Shown: positions 51,964 through 61,825 of the stretch, in pieces
Numbering within the stretch: the stretch's first letter is position 1
Layout of the letters: each line of letters starts with the position of its first letter
Assembly: GCF_009932395.1 (NCBI RefSeq)
Contig: NZ_LSRS01000005.1
Coordinates: forward strand, 43,271 to 107,270
Length of the DNA: 64,000 nucleotides
Direction: 5' to 3'
Source: Sporotomaculum syntrophicum
GTDB lineage: Bacteria; Bacillota; Desulfotomaculia; Desulfotomaculales; Desulfallaceae
Position numbers and translations under genes: made by a program
Notes under the pieces: model-generated
Seen by the model: only the letters and a program-made list of their open reading frames with translations
Told to the model about the DNA's origin: nothing
Databases searched by the model: none

Positions 51964-54552
51964 ATGGATATCAACCATTATACACAAAAATCGCGGGAAG
52001 CTCTATCGTCAGCCCAGCAGCTGGCCGCCGCCAGGCATCACCAGGAGGTCACCGGGAAACACCTGTTGGCGGCGCTGCTGGCTCAGGAAGGCGGAATGAC
52101 GGCCCGCTTTTTGGAGCATGCCGGAGTTAGCCCGGTAAACTTAACCGGCCAGGTAGAGACCGTCTTAAAAAAAATTCCGTCAGTTACGGGCTATGAAAGC
52201 TCATTGCATCTGAGTAGCTCTCTGGCCAGGGTGCTGGCCCGGGCTGAAAAGGAAGCCCGGGATATGAAGGATGAATATATCAGTGTAGAGCACCTGCTAT
52301 TGGCCTTGCTGGAGGAGGGGGAATCGGAAACTCGTGATATACTGCGTAAAAACGGTTTGACCAGGGACACGCTGCTCAATTCACTGCGTGCGGTGCGGGG
52401 CAACCAACGGGTAACCGGTGAAAACCCCGAAGAAACGTACGAGTCGCTAGAGCGTTACGGCCGGGACATAACCAAACTGGCCACAGAGGGCAAGCTGGAC
52501 CCGGTGATTGGCAGGGACAATGAAATTCGGCGGGTTATGGAAATACTCTCCCGGCGCACCAAGAACAACCCTGTACTCATAGGGGAGCCCGGGGTGGGCA
52601 AAACCGCTATTGTAGAAGGACTTGCCCGGCGCATTGTGGCGGGGGATGTACCCGAAGGCTTAAAAGATAAGCGCATTATTGGACTGGATATGGGGGCGCT
52701 GGTAGCAGGGGCTAAGTACCGGGGTGAGTTCGAGGAACGGTTGAAGGCTGTGCTTAAAGAGGTTCAGCAATCCCAGGGGCAAATTATTTTGTTCATTGAC
52801 GAACTGCATACCGTGGTGGGGGCCGGCAAAGCAGAAGGGGCAATGGATGCAGGTAATTTATTAAAGCCCATGCTAGCCCGTGGCGAGCTGCGCACCATTG
52901 GTGCTACTACTCTGGATGAATACCGCAAAAACGTAGAAAAGGATGCTGCGCTGGAAAGGCGTTTCCAGCCTGTGCAGGTTCAGCCGCCCTCGGTGGAGGA
53001 TACCATTTCCATATTGCGGGGACTTAAGGAGCGCTATGAAGTGCACCACGGTGTGCGCATCCAGGATAGCGCGCTGGTGGCGGCGGCTACTTTATCCGAC
53101 CGTTACATTTCCGACAGGTTTTTGCCTGATAAGGCTATTGACCTGATGGATGAAGCAGGGGCTAGGCTGCGTACCGAGATTGACAGTATGCCGGCCGAGC
53201 TGGATGAAATCACTCGCCGGATTATGCAGTTGGAAATTGAAGAGGCCGCGTTAAACAAGGAAACCGATCCGGCTTCGGCGGAGCGGTTGAATAAAATCAA
53301 GGCTGAACTGGCCGAGCTACGGGAAGAGTCCAGCGCCATGCAAGCCCAGTGGCAGGTGGAAAAGCAAGCTATCTCCCGGTTGCGCCAATTGAAAAAGGAA
53401 ATCGAAGAAACCCGCCAGGAAATTGAGCGGGCTGAGCGGGAGTATGATTTAAATCGCCTGGCCGAGCTGAAGTATGGCAGGTTGAATGAACTGGAGCGTC
53501 GCTTGAAAAGCGAGGAAGAACACCTGTCCGGCAAGCAAAAGCATGGCATGCTGCTCAAAGAAGAAGTGGATGAAGAGGATATCGCCCGTGTGGTTAGCCG
53601 CTGGACTGGAATACCGGTAACCAAGTTAATGGAGGGTGAAAGGGAAAAACTAATCCACCTGGATGATGAGCTGCATAAGCGGGTAGTTGGCCAGGAAGAA
53701 GCGGTGCGGGCAGTGGCTGATGCCGTGCTGCGTGCTCGGGCCGGCATCAAAGACCCGGCCCGGCCAATTGGTAGTTTCATTTTCCTGGGACCCACCGGTG
53801 TTGGTAAAACCGAACTGGCCAGAGCTCTTGCGCAGGCCTTATTTGACGATGAGCGTAATATGACCCGGCTAGATATGTCGGAATATATGGAAAAGCATAC
53901 CGTGGCCCGGCTTATTGGCGCGCCCCCCGGTTACGTGGGTTATGAGGAGGGCGGCCAGCTTACCGAAGCGGTACGGCGTAAACCATACTCGGTGCTATTG
54001 CTGGATGAGATTGAAAAGGCCCACCCGGATGTATTTAATGTGCTGTTGCAGCTGTTGGATGACGGCCGGCTTACCGACGGGCAGGGGCGAACCGTTAATT
54101 TCCAGAACACGGTGGTAATTATGACTTCAAATTTGGGCAGTCACGAAATTCTAGCCCAACAGGAGCGGGGCGGCGATTATGAAAAAATGAAGGAGGCTGT
54201 GCTGGGCATCCTTCGGCAGCACTTCCGCCCCGAGTTTCTAAACCGGGTAGATGAAACAGTGGTGTTCCATGCTTTGAACCAGGCCCAGGTGCGGCAAATT
54301 GCCGGCCTGCTTTTGGGAAACCTGGCCCGGCGTATTTACGCCGGTACCGGTATCAAGCTGGCCTGGGAGGAAAGTGCCTTAAATTTACTGGCCAATAAAG
54401 GATACGAGCCGGTTTACGGGGCTCGCCCGCTGAAGCGGGTTATTCAGCAGTCGGTAGAGACATCTCTTTCGCGGATGATCATCAAGGGGGAAGTTAAGCC
54501 CCAGCAAACCGTGACTCTGCGAGCGGAAGATGGAGAATTGCGTTTTGTGTAA
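51964..54552 (+). CDS. clpB: ClpB disaggregase
   Basis: This 862-aa AAA+ chaperone has an N-terminal Clp_N domain with two repeats (about 1-145) and NBD1 with Walker A GEPGVGKT (207-214) and Walker [13 protein letters not shown] region. The long coiled-coil middle domain (about 400-530) distinguishes ClpB from ClpA/C. NBD2 has GPTGVGKT (609-616), [14 protein letters not shown] and NLGS, followed by the C-terminal D2-small domain. It pulls proteins from aggregates and passes them to DnaK. There is no ClpP loop. GGAGG lies about 10 nt before the ATG. A strong terminator follows. Confidence 0.96.
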   Translation: MDINHYTQKSREALSSAQQLAAARHHQEVTGKHLLAALLAQEGGMTARFLEHAGVSPVNLTGQVETVLKKIPSVTGYESSLHLSSSLARVLARAEKEARDMKDEYISVEHLLLALLEEGESETRDILRKNGLTRDTLLNSLRAVRGNQRVTGENPEETYESLERYGRDITKLATEGKLDPVIGRDNEIRRVMEILSRRTKNNPVLIGEPGVGKTAIVEGLARRIVAGDVPEGLKDKRIIGLDMGALVAGAKYRGEFEERLKAVLKEVQQSQGQIILFIDELHTVVGAGKAEGAMDAGNLLKPMLARGELRTIGATTLDEYRKNVEKDAALERRFQPVQVQPPSVEDTISILRGLKERYEVHHGVRIQDSALVAAATLSDRYISDRFLPDKAIDLMDEAGARLRTEIDSMPAELDEITRRIMQLEIEEAALNKETDPASAERLNKIKAELAELREESSAMQAQWQVEKQAISRLRQLKKEIEETRQEIERAEREYDLNRLAELKYGRLNELERRLKSEEEHLSGKQKHGMLLKEEVDEEDIARVVSRWTGIPVTKLMEGEREKLIHLDDELHKRVVGQEEAVRAVADAVLRARAGIKDPARPIGSFIFLGPTGVGKTELARALAQALFDDERNMTRLDMSEYMEKHTVARLIGAPPGYVGYEEGGQLTEAVRRKPYSVLLLDEIEKAHPDVFNVLLQLLDDGRLTDGQGRTVNFQNTVVIMTSNLGSHEILAQQERGGDYEKMKEAVLGILRQHFRPEFLNRVDETVVFHALNQAQVRQIAGLLLGNLARRIYAGTGIKLAWEESALNLLANKGYEPVYGARPLKRVIQQSVETSLSRMIIKGEVKPQQTVTLRAEDGELRFV

Positions 54553-54557
54553 GTTAA

Positions 54558-54600
54558 AAGCTAAAGCTGCCGGTAAAATGCGGGCAGCTTTAGCTTAATT
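54558..54600 (+). terminator. Terminator of the clpB operon
   Basis: AAGCTAAAGCTGCC (54558-54571) pairs with GGCAGCTTTAGCTT (54584-54597), then AATTTATT. Perfect 14-bp stem. Confidence 0.88.
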
Positions 54601-54670
54601 TATTGAAAAAACAGATAAAAAAACCGGGCGTACCCGGATTCTAAAAGTTGATAATTTAATTAGCGTTAAT

Positions 54671-54850
54671 TTAGTCACAGCAATTGTGTCCATCGGTGGT
54701 AGATTCTCCCCATTCATCGGTCAGCCCTGACTTGCTGATAAAATCGTCACACAGCCGATTATCAGCGTCCACTTGTTGATTAGTTTTTTTACAAAGGCAT
54801 GCTTCAATTTTCTTCCACTGCTTAAAATGAAGGCAATCTTTACATAGCAT
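54671..54850 (-). CDS. Small Cys-rich protein (59 aa)
   Basis: The frame starts ATG 54850 (MLCKDCLHFKQWKK) and ends TAA 54671. It has C-x2-C at 3-6, then C-x-C at 18-20, a Cys at 34 and CC at 57-58, consistent with a metal or Fe-S binding mini-protein. GAGGTG lies 7 nt upstream of the ATG. It is shorter than common gene-finder cut-offs. Its own terminator is unclear. I do not recognise a family. It lies between clpB and the Asp23 gene on the opposite strand. Confidence 0.72.
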   Translation of the reverse strand: MLCKDCLHFKQWKKIEACLCKKTNQQVDADNRLCDDFISKSGLTDEWGESTTDGHNCCD

Positions 54851-54991
54851 ATTTTACACCTCAGTTCCTAACTTAAGGGATATTGTTATGGGCACTAATA
54901 TATTATATACTTTTATTATTAGAAAATCCAGAATTATTACGAGCAATCAGTAACAATATTAACAAATTATGGATGGCTTGTCCGGAAGAGC

Positions 54992-55019
54992 TTTACAAAA
55001 AGTATAATTATGGTAAAAT
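54992..55019 (+). promoter_or_regulatory. Probable promoter of the Asp23 gene
   Basis: TTTACA (54992-54997), a 16-nt spacer and TAAAAT (55014-55019) precede an AAGGAGG site and the ATG at 55053. Confidence 0.5.
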
Positions 55020-55052
55020 ATTAACAATAAGTTATCGACAAGGAGGCTTTTT

Positions 55053-55403
55053 ATGAAAACGGATCATTCCGAACAAGACACCCTTGGTGCGATCAGGTAT
55101 AACGACGAGGTAATTAAAACCATGGTCAATATGGCTATGGCTGAGGTAGAGGGTGTTGCCGGCATTGAAAGCCGCAGTACAGGAAACATTCTAAGCCGTA
55201 AAAGCGATTCTCATATCAATAAAATATCGATAGACGGAAAAAATTTAACTGTTGACCTGGCTATTGTGGTAAAATATGGTTTATCCCTGCGGGAGGTTGC
55301 ACAAAACGTACAGCGCAAGGTCCAGGAAAAGATTGAAGCTATGACGGATTTAATTGTCAACGCCATTAATGTAACTGTAACCGCACTGGAAATCGAAGAA
55401 TAA
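55053..55403 (+). CDS. Asp23/Gls24 family envelope stress protein
   Basis: This 116-aa protein has the DUF322 pattern: GAIRYNDEVIKTMVNMAMAEVEGVAGIES (about 10-38), then LTVDLAIVVKYGLSLREVAQNVQRKVQEKIE and a terminal INVTVTALEI. Firmicute relatives sit at the membrane inner face and respond to cell-envelope stress. It is intact and monocistronic with its own promoter and terminator. Confidence 0.92.
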   Translation: MKTDHSEQDTLGAIRYNDEVIKTMVNMAMAEVEGVAGIESRSTGNILSRKSDSHINKISIDGKNLTVDLAIVVKYGLSLREVAQNVQRKVQEKIEAMTDLIVNAINVTVTALEIEE

Positions 55404-55466
55404 TCATGCCGGTGCGTCCGGTTATTAGTTTGAGAGATGACATAACCATAAGTGCATTTAGGGGAA

Positions 55467-55502
55467 AATACCCGGCAGCTAAAAGCGGCCGGGATATTTT
55501 TT
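55467..55502. terminator. Bidirectional terminator
   Basis: ATACCCGGC (55468-55476) pairs with GCCGGGATAT (55488-55497), followed by TTTTTT on the plus strand; the other strand has an A-rich flank that becomes T-rich. It ends the Asp23 gene and lies 4 nt beyond the GH57 gene stop. Confidence 0.78.
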
Positions 55503-55505
55503 AAG

Positions 55506-57938
55506 TTATTTACTTATTTGCATATGCAATTTTTCACCCAGGGCTATAAACATTTTTACCCAGACCAGGGTATTCTTGTCTCCCTGTTCTGCTTTACGCT
55601 GCAGATAGGGGTAAAAATCATGCAGCAACCGGTAATAAATATTTTGGATTTTCCATAAATCAATTTCAAAGGGCAGTTCGTGAGTTAGTCCGGTCATCGT
55701 ATCCAGGTTGCTCAGCAAGGTAAGGTTCATTGGATCTGAATACAACTTCTGCGCTGTCTTTTCCATATTGGCTTTTAATACATAGCCCAGGCTGACGTCA
55801 TCAAGCTTAATATCTAGCATTCTAGCTTCATTAAACAGGGTATTAATATGCTCAATATCCAATTCTTCCTCGGCAAAAGCATGGCGCAGCTCCGCGTTCA
55901 GGTTCAGGTCAGCGGCACACAGCAGTGCTTGTGGCAGAGGAATTTTTAAGTCCCTCAAAAAACGCATGAGAGTGGCATTATGATGATAAATTTGCTTGTA
56001 TTCGGCCTCGATATCCTCCAGCGTGGAGTTTAATATTTTACTTAAGATGCTCCGCAGCCGGTCACGGAACAGCTCTTTTAATGATAAAAAGGAACCATTT
56101 TCAAAATAGTGGTCCATCAACTGGATGACTTTATGAAAATCAGCCCGCTCAAAGGCATCGATTGCTTTTACCCTCAGCTGCTGGTAATGCTGTTCATCAG
56201 AAAATTCCTGAATGCTGCAGCTGACATTATGTACCGCGAAATAAATTGCACAGTAGTATAAGATGGTTGAATCCATTGTCACCAAGGAGGTCACACGTAT
56301 TTTACCGATGGTGAATTTTGTGGAACCGGCTTCCGTGGTATAGTTATCCAGCCTTTCTACCTCGTAACAACGAATGCGGGAAATCCGGCTGAAGTTTTCA
56401 AATAAAGAGATTATGGCAAAGTGGCCGCCCACATTGGTTAAATCCACCATGGCCGGAGTAATTATATGATGATAGATATAAACACCATCCTGATAGCGGG
56501 GGTCGTTGCTTTTAGCTTGAGCCAGCATTTCCAGGAATTGCGGTTCCAGCGGGATGGCCAAAATATTACCGGCCAGTTGTATTACCCGCCTGGCATACTG
56601 AAGTACCTGGATAGTTTCAATGCCTGATACGTCATCAAAAAACCATCCGCAGCTGGTGAACATCAGCATGGCATGTCGCTGAATTTCCAGCAAACTAAGT
56701 GCAATCACACGTTCTGAAGCATCCAACGGATGGATAACGTGCTCGGCCAGGAAGCGTTCTCTGTTCTCTGGGGAACGATCCAGTACTAGGCTGATATATG
56801 CATCACGGGCAGCCCAGGGATCTTTAAAGAGCCGTCCAGCGTGTTTTTCGTACTCAGGGGTTATTGCGTCACGCAGCCAGTTCAAAGCTTTGCGCAGTGG
56901 GGCCCGCCAGGCCTGGGTCCAGCCTTCGTGCATGCCGGTCCGGCAGCCACAATCATTCTGCCAACGGTCCACTCCGTGGGCGCAGCTCCAGGCGGTTTGT
57001 TCTTTAATCTCCACCTCATGAGTAGGGGGGAACAGGGCAAGGAACTCACCGTAGTTGGTAATCCGTGCCAGTTTATGGCGCTCAATAAAATCCAGGGCAT
57101 AAGCCAGGGCCATTTCTCCATGCCGGTGGTGGTGACCGTAGGTTTCACCGTCGGTGGCAATGTGCACCAGTTCAGGCCGGTCGCTGCGGTTGGAAAAACC
57201 GCTCATTAGCCGTTGGGCGAAATGTTCTCCGTTGGAGAGCAGTTTTTCAAAGGCTACAGCCTGGGAAATCGGACCGTTATAAAAGAAGATATTAATCTCG
57301 CGTCCTGTCTCGGGCAGGCGGAGCAGGTAGGGCATGGTGGAATCGATGCCCGCCGGGCCCACCTCCTGCCAAACGTCATCGATGGCCCGTACCCGCTGGG
57401 CCTGGTAGGGCGATAAAATGGTGAATTTAATCCCTTCCTGAGCCAGGATGTCCAGTGTTTCCAGATCCACAGCAGTTTCGGGTAGCCACATGCCTTCAGG
57501 ATCCCGTCCAAAACGATATCTAAAATCCTCAATCCCCCAGCGCACCTGGGTAAGTTTATCGCGGCTGCTGGCCAGCGGCATAATCATATGATTATAGGCC
57601 TGGGCTATCGCCGAGCCGTGTCCGGAAAAATGCCGGCGGCTGTCCCGGTCTGCTTTGATGATTTGTTCGTAAACCTCGGGGTCACTGGTTTCCAGCCAAT
57701 CCAGCAGGGTGGGGCCGAAATTAAAACTAATCCGGGAGTAGTTGTTAAATATTTTTCTAATTAAATTCTTATTGTTCAGAATGCGGGCTGCGGTATTGGG
57801 TGCATAGCATTCGGCATTAATCCGTTCATTCCAATCATGGTAAGGGTAGGCGGAATCCTGAATTTCAAGGAATTCAAGCCAAGGGTTTTCCCGGGGTGGC
57901 TGGTAAAAATGGCCGTGAATACAAATAAAGCGTTCCAT
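55506..57938 (-). CDS. GH57-family alpha-glucan-active enzyme with DUF3536
   Basis: The 810-aa protein opens HGHFYQPPRENPWL, the GH57 strand-1 motif. The nucleophile region is GMWLPETAV (Glu) and the acid/base region HIATDGETYGHHH (Asp). Tyr- and His-rich loops match alpha-amylase/4-alpha-glucanotransferase relatives. The C-terminal half (about 420-800) is DUF3536, a helical domain of unknown role seen in this GH57 subgroup. There is no signal peptide, so it acts on internal glucans such as glycogen. It lies 174 nt from the GH77 gene on the same strand. Substrate specificity is not determinable here. Confidence 0.9.
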   Translation of the reverse strand: MERFICIHGHFYQPPRENPWLEFLEIQDSAYPYHDWNERINAECYAPNTAARILNNKNLIRKIFNNYSRISFNFGPTLLDWLETSDPEVYEQIIKADRDSRRHFSGHGSAIAQAYNHMIMPLASSRDKLTQVRWGIEDFRYRFGRDPEGMWLPETAVDLETLDILAQEGIKFTILSPYQAQRVRAIDDVWQEVGPAGIDSTMPYLLRLPETGREINIFFYNGPISQAVAFEKLLSNGEHFAQRLMSGFSNRSDRPELVHIATDGETYGHHHRHGEMALAYALDFIERHKLARITNYGEFLALFPPTHEVEIKEQTAWSCAHGVDRWQNDCGCRTGMHEGWTQAWRAPLRKALNWLRDAITPEYEKHAGRLFKDPWAARDAYISLVLDRSPENRERFLAEHVIHPLDASERVIALSLLEIQRHAMLMFTSCGWFFDDVSGIETIQVLQYARRVIQLAGNILAIPLEPQFLEMLAQAKSNDPRYQDGVYIYHHIITPAMVDLTNVGGHFAIISLFENFSRISRIRCYEVERLDNYTTEAGSTKFTIGKIRVTSLVTMDSTILYYCAIYFAVHNVSCSIQEFSDEQHYQQLRVKAIDAFERADFHKVIQLMDHYFENGSFLSLKELFRDRLRSILSKILNSTLEDIEAEYKQIYHHNATLMRFLRDLKIPLPQALLCAADLNLNAELRHAFAEEELDIEHINTLFNEARMLDIKLDDVSLGYVLKANMEKTAQKLYSDPMNLTLLSNLDTMTGLTHELPFEIDLWKIQNIYYRLLHDFYPYLQRKAEQGDKNTLVWVKMFIALGEKLHMQISK

Positions 57939-58112
57939 TTTAACATCCTTTCTTCATGGGAAGCTTTAATCTTGATTATTATTTGAGCAGATAAATTTTT
58001 ATGCTGCTGACAGAAGGTAGTTTACACTGGTTAGCCTGGCCTTATGCCAGGCGTTCATTTATCTAAATGAGCTGGCCTACACCAAATGTAGCTTAGAGCG
58101 TTTTAGTATTAA

Positions 58113-60173
58113 TTAAACCTTTCTGAATATTTTCCGTTTTCTCAGCAGGTTAATTGACCGCAGTGTATTTAAAACACCAGGTTGCCGGGTGAAATCCTCG
58201 ATATCATGCCTGGCCTTACGCTGCCAGTTGGGGTACTCCTGGGTGGTACCCGGAACATTCTGGGGTGATGTTTCCAACCATAAGTCTTCCAAATTTATCA
58301 GCATTATCCTTGCCCGGCTGGCTGCCAGGTGTTGCAAACAACCCACTAAGGCTTGACTAGGATGAGCAGTGGGTGCCGGCAACCATCCCCGGCGAAACAA
58401 AAACCGGGACAGTCTCAGCCGGCTGCGCCGGTTTTCCTGCTGCCAGTATGTCGCAAAGGTCGGCATGTCATGGGTGTTCAGCGCGGCCAGGGACCTGGGC
58501 GGGGGCAAATTAGGACCCTTGCGGGTGAGCCGGCCGAGTTCAAAGGGCAGGATATGCATCCGGTAAAGCTTATGCCTGCTCATAGATGCCCGGACTGCCG
58601 GCGGTACGGTACCAAGATCCTCACCCACCAGCAGCGTCTGGTGGCGATGGGATTCAAGGGCTAGTATAGCATAAAATTCCTCTGCCCGGTATTTGACATA
58701 TACCCCGTCCCGGGCGGTTAAGCCTCTGGGAATCCAGAACAGCCGGTGCAAGCTCATGATGTGATCCAGGCGCAGTATGCCGGCGTGTTGCATGTGGTGG
58801 CGCAAAGTGGCAATATAATATCGGTAGCCCTGTTGCCTGATGCCTTCGGGGTGTAGGGGCGGGAATTCCCAATTTTGCCCGTTCGTATTTAGCTGGTCCG
58901 GCGGTGCGCCGCATTGGGCTTCCAGGGCAAAGGCTTGCTGCTCACGCCATACGTCGTAGCCGGCCTGGTGCACTCCCAACGGCAAATCGAGATACAAGCC
59001 TGTACCCCTTCGACGGGCTTGGCAGGACAGCGCATGTAACTGGTCCTTGGCCAGCCACTGCACATATAAATGATAGAGCTCGTCAGATGGCTTGTAATCC
59101 CCGTGCTGTAGTTTGCCATTGCGCATTTGGTGAGGCCATTGTGGCCAAACCTGGTGCTGTTTTTCCATGGATGCCCGAAAACGTGCGTAATCCTGGGCCG
59201 CCGGGTGCGCTGAAGTCCAGCTGCGCAGCTCGGCTGCTCTGTCCGGTAAACTGGTGCAACACCGGGCTAGTAATTCCAGTATCCGGCGTTTTGCAACCAT
59301 ACCCCGGCGATAATCCGCGTAGGGAGACTGGCGCAAAACGGTCAGCTCTTCTTGGAAGGCCGCTGAATTTAACAAATCCTGGGCTTCCGTACATAATTTT
59401 AGCTCAGGAACAGCGGCTATGTCTAGATAAAACTCGTTCCAGAACAATCGGCTGGCAGGCGAGTAGGGACTGGGTGAGAAAGGTTCATCCAAAAAAGCGG
59501 CCAATAGTGGCAGTGTGCCCACAATGCTGCCGCCCAGACTCTGCGTCCAGCTAAGTAATTGTCTTAAATCAGCAACATCTCCTGCAGCCCAACTGTGCTC
59601 GGAGCGCAGTGCATAAAGGGGTATGAAAACTCCCCAGAGGCGTTCCATGGCTTCCTTCGGGGGCAGGTAAGCTTTTTGCGGAGCGGCTATCAGCATTGTC
59701 TGGCAAGTTAAACCGGGCATAACTATAGTGAACTGGTGATAACCCAGGGGCGCTCTGCCGGGCAGGGGGAGTTGCTTTACCTGATAATGGACGCCTTCCA
59801 TTGTAGTTTCTTCCACCGTAGGTAGCAGGGTCAGATCACAAGTCCATTCCTGCGTTTCGCCGTTTTCCATCTCCAACCTGCAGTTAGCCTGGCTATTACT
59901 CAAACGCACCGGTAGGCGCAGCTCGATATGTACTGGACGGTCTTCCCAGGCCACTGCCACCGGCTCACAGCATCGCTGCCATAGTTCCAAGCGTCTTTGC
60001 CGCAGAGCGCCCGGCACATCAGCCAGCCTGGCCAGCGGGGCGCCCAGTGCTTGCAATGCGGCCAGCAGCGATTCATTAGAAGCCGGTCGGCGATGCCCTT
60101 CAGCATCCCGGTAGGCCGTTTGCAACCCGTACATTTGGGAAAGTTGATGCAGCGTGTTATCCTGCTTATCCAA
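58113..60173 (-). CDS. malQ: 4-alpha-glucanotransferase (amylomaltase, GH77)
   Basis: This 686-aa GH77 enzyme has catalytic Asp in ILRLDHIMSLHRLFW, Glu in LLVGEDLGTVPP and Asp in LNTHDMPTFATYW. An N-terminal region (about 1-170) precedes the barrel, as in MalQ of the longer bacterial type. It transfers maltosyl or longer chains between glucans. It is cytoplasmic. It pairs with the GH57 gene downstream in what is probably a glycogen or maltodextrin module. Start is ATG 60173 with GGGGGGGAAGAG upstream. Confidence 0.93.
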   Translation of the reverse strand: MDKQDNTLHQLSQMYGLQTAYRDAEGHRRPASNESLLAALQALGAPLARLADVPGALRQRRLELWQRCCEPVAVAWEDRPVHIELRLPVRLSNSQANCRLEMENGETQEWTCDLTLLPTVEETTMEGVHYQVKQLPLPGRAPLGYHQFTIVMPGLTCQTMLIAAPQKAYLPPKEAMERLWGVFIPLYALRSEHSWAAGDVADLRQLLSWTQSLGGSIVGTLPLLAAFLDEPFSPSPYSPASRLFWNEFYLDIAAVPELKLCTEAQDLLNSAAFQEELTVLRQSPYADYRRGMVAKRRILELLARCCTSLPDRAAELRSWTSAHPAAQDYARFRASMEKQHQVWPQWPHQMRNGKLQHGDYKPSDELYHLYVQWLAKDQLHALSCQARRRGTGLYLDLPLGVHQAGYDVWREQQAFALEAQCGAPPDQLNTNGQNWEFPPLHPEGIRQQGYRYYIATLRHHMQHAGILRLDHIMSLHRLFWIPRGLTARDGVYVKYRAEEFYAILALESHRHQTLLVGEDLGTVPPAVRASMSRHKLYRMHILPFELGRLTRKGPNLPPPRSLAALNTHDMPTFATYWQQENRRSRLRLSRFLFRRGWLPAPTAHPSQALVGCLQHLAASRARIMLINLEDLWLETSPQNVPGTTQEYPNWQRKARHDIEDFTRQPGVLNTLRSINLLRKRKIFRKV

Positions 60174-60579
60174 TTACTCTTCCCCCCCCATCTATAATGT
60201 GGGCCGATACTGAATGTCCGATGTAGATATGATGAAAACTGGAATGCTTCTCAATTTTTACGCAGACTATTGGTTATTGTATGTAGTTTTAATGTATTTA
60301 AACAATAGAAGGTTTAGTATAAATAGACCATGAATCAATATTACCATAAACCCACTATCAACCGAGATTAACGAAGATTAATTTTTTCCATGTTATAGTT
60401 TCCAATAGGTACGGAGTCCAGTTCATAAGTAATGCTAATAGCGTGTGGTTTATTATATACCCGTTCTCATCATAAGATATGTCGAAGATAAAGGGGTAGT
60501 CGGCAATGAATGTAAGCGGTTCGGCTGACCAAATAATATATAAAGGAGTAAATAGATAAGAGTTTCAAAAGAGATTTAT

Positions 60580-60681
60580 GTGATTATAGCGTTGGAAAAC
60601 CTGGTTGGCGATACTTTAAAAATTAATGTAGATAATATTGTAACTGTCGGTCCCGCACAACCTATTCTATTTACATCTTAA
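60580..60681 (+). CDS. Possible 33-aa (or 41-aa) protein
   Basis: From GTG 60580 the frame reads MIIALENLVGDTLKINVDNI and then VTVGPAQPILFTS to TAA 60681. It looks like a compact amphipathic beta-alpha element rather than random sequence. A good AAAGGAG lies at 60542-60548, but it is 7 nt before an in-frame ATA (60556) and not near the GTG. A terminator follows at 60725. Translation from ATA would give 41 aa. Function unknown and existence uncertain. Confidence 0.4.
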   Translation: MIIALENLVGDTLKINVDNIVTVGPAQPILFTS

Positions 60682-60724
60682 AGGTCAGACCTTAGAGATT
60701 AGACTATGCATAGTCTATAAGTAA

Positions 60725-60753
60725 GCAAAAACCCAGCGAGGCTGGGTTTTTGC
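60725..60753 (+). terminator. Perfect terminator hairpin
   Basis: GCAAAAACCCAGC (60725-60737), GAG, GCTGGGTTTTTGC (60741-60753) form a perfect 13-bp stem with a U-rich right arm. The arms are self-complementary on both strands. It follows the mini-ORF and may define its transcript. Confidence 0.8.
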
Positions 60754-60866
60754 TTTGGTTTGTATTATCCCTAAAGCACTCTTTTCGCCATGTAAAATTA
60801 TAATAGTAAATGGTTAGGGAACACGCCGTTGCGAGCATGCTTGTTTGAGTCAGGTAGAAAGTAGTA

Positions 60867-61520
60867 CTAAAGTACCGCCTTTTTGAATTCTTCTATACCG
60901 ATGCGTTCAATGAAGCGTGCGGTTCTTTCCTTTTTGTTGGCGTTGGCGGCATAATAATCAAAGCATTTTTTAGCCAGAGCAATAACTTCCTCGCTGCTTA
61001 AATTTTCAGCGATGACGTCCCCAATGCGGGCACGGGCACCTGAATTGCCGCCAAAAATGACGGTCCAGCCGGATTTTTTACCGAAGGCGCCAAAGTCTTT
61101 AACATAGCTTTCACCACAGCACATGGGGCAGCCAGATATGCCGATCTTAGTTTTGGCGGGCATCTCCATGTTCACGAATATTTTCTCCAGCTCTCCGGCC
61201 AGTCCCAGGGAGTCCTGCATACCGAACCGGCATACCGCTGTGCCCGGGCAGGCCTGCACATAATGCACACAAAGTCCCACAGCGGGCCCTACATCCAGCC
61301 CCAGGTCCTGCCAAACCTCCTCGACTTTTTCCGGTTTCATTCCTACCAGCGCAAGGCGTTGGGCAGAGGTAATTTTAATGATGGGGATTTCATGTTTACG
61401 GGCAACATTAGCTATATTTTCTAAAATATCGGGGGTTATTAAGCCCATCGGGGTCCTGGGTACAATGGCATAAGTTTCCTTATCTCGCTGGAGAATCGCT
61501 CCCCTCGGCTCGTCTGCCAT
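60867..61520 (-). CDS. Small stand-alone nitrite/sulfite reductase-like hemoprotein
   Basis: This 217-aa protein has the siroheme-[4Fe-4S] signature: C-x5-C in ACPGTAVCRFG (about 108-118) and C-x3-C in GISGCPMCCGESY (about 143-155). The N-terminal beta region is IVPRTPMGLITPDILENIA, and a short C-terminal helix follows. It is much shorter than dissimilatory DsrA/B and assimilatory CysI, and fits the low-molecular-weight assimilatory-type sulfite reductases of anaerobes. It has no ferredoxin domain. ATG 61520 has GGGAGG 7 nt upstream; an earlier ATG at 61541 does not. Substrate not certain. Confidence 0.82.
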   Translation of the reverse strand: MADEPRGAILQRDKETYAIVPRTPMGLITPDILENIANVARKHEIPIIKITSAQRLALVGMKPEKVEEVWQDLGLDVGPAVGLCVHYVQACPGTAVCRFGMQDSLGLAGELEKIFVNMEMPAKTKIGISGCPMCCGESYVKDFGAFGKKSGWTVIFGGNSGARARIGDVIAENLSSEEVIALAKKCFDYYAANANKKERTARFIERIGIEEFKKAVL

Positions 61521-61771
61521 GATCATTCCTCCCTTTGACAAATATTTAATCTGTATGTGATTATGATATATTCAAGATAAAAGGCATTTTTCCTTCTATG
61601 CAGCCTTAATTATGGATTTAAATAGTGTATTTTACAGTGAAAATGCGTAGGTGATTGACTTGACTTTTGCTTTGCTCTGTCTGCTGCTGGTGCCAAAGCG
61701 ATCAAAACTGCCGGGGCGTAATTTATCTTATCTCTTGTTTACCGGAGTTTGCCATCAGAAATAACATATTC

Positions 61772-61801
61772 TTGACAAGGAATATTATATTGTAGTATTG
61801 T
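61772..61801 (+). promoter_or_regulatory. Promoter of the XRE regulator gene
   Basis: TTGACA (61772-61777), an 18-nt spacer and TATTGT (61796-61801) are the best match. The predicted start at about 61808 means that the TTG at 61802 is not on the message, which supports a later translation start. Confidence 0.5.
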
Positions 61802-61825
61802 TTGCATGGTGGCATACATGCTTTT

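Larger units (their letters stand above)
60174..60866. other. Long intergenic region with a mini-ORF and a terminator
   Basis: Most of 60174-60540 is AT-rich with no feature I can support. A short frame with ribosome site lies at 60556-60681, and a perfect terminator at 60725-60753. The run from 60754 to 60866 is empty. Confidence 0.5.

Noticed and set aside
61670-61780. Hydrophobic 34-codon frame upstream of the XRE gene
   Set aside because: Weak ribosome site, no terminator, no family; it looks like chance.
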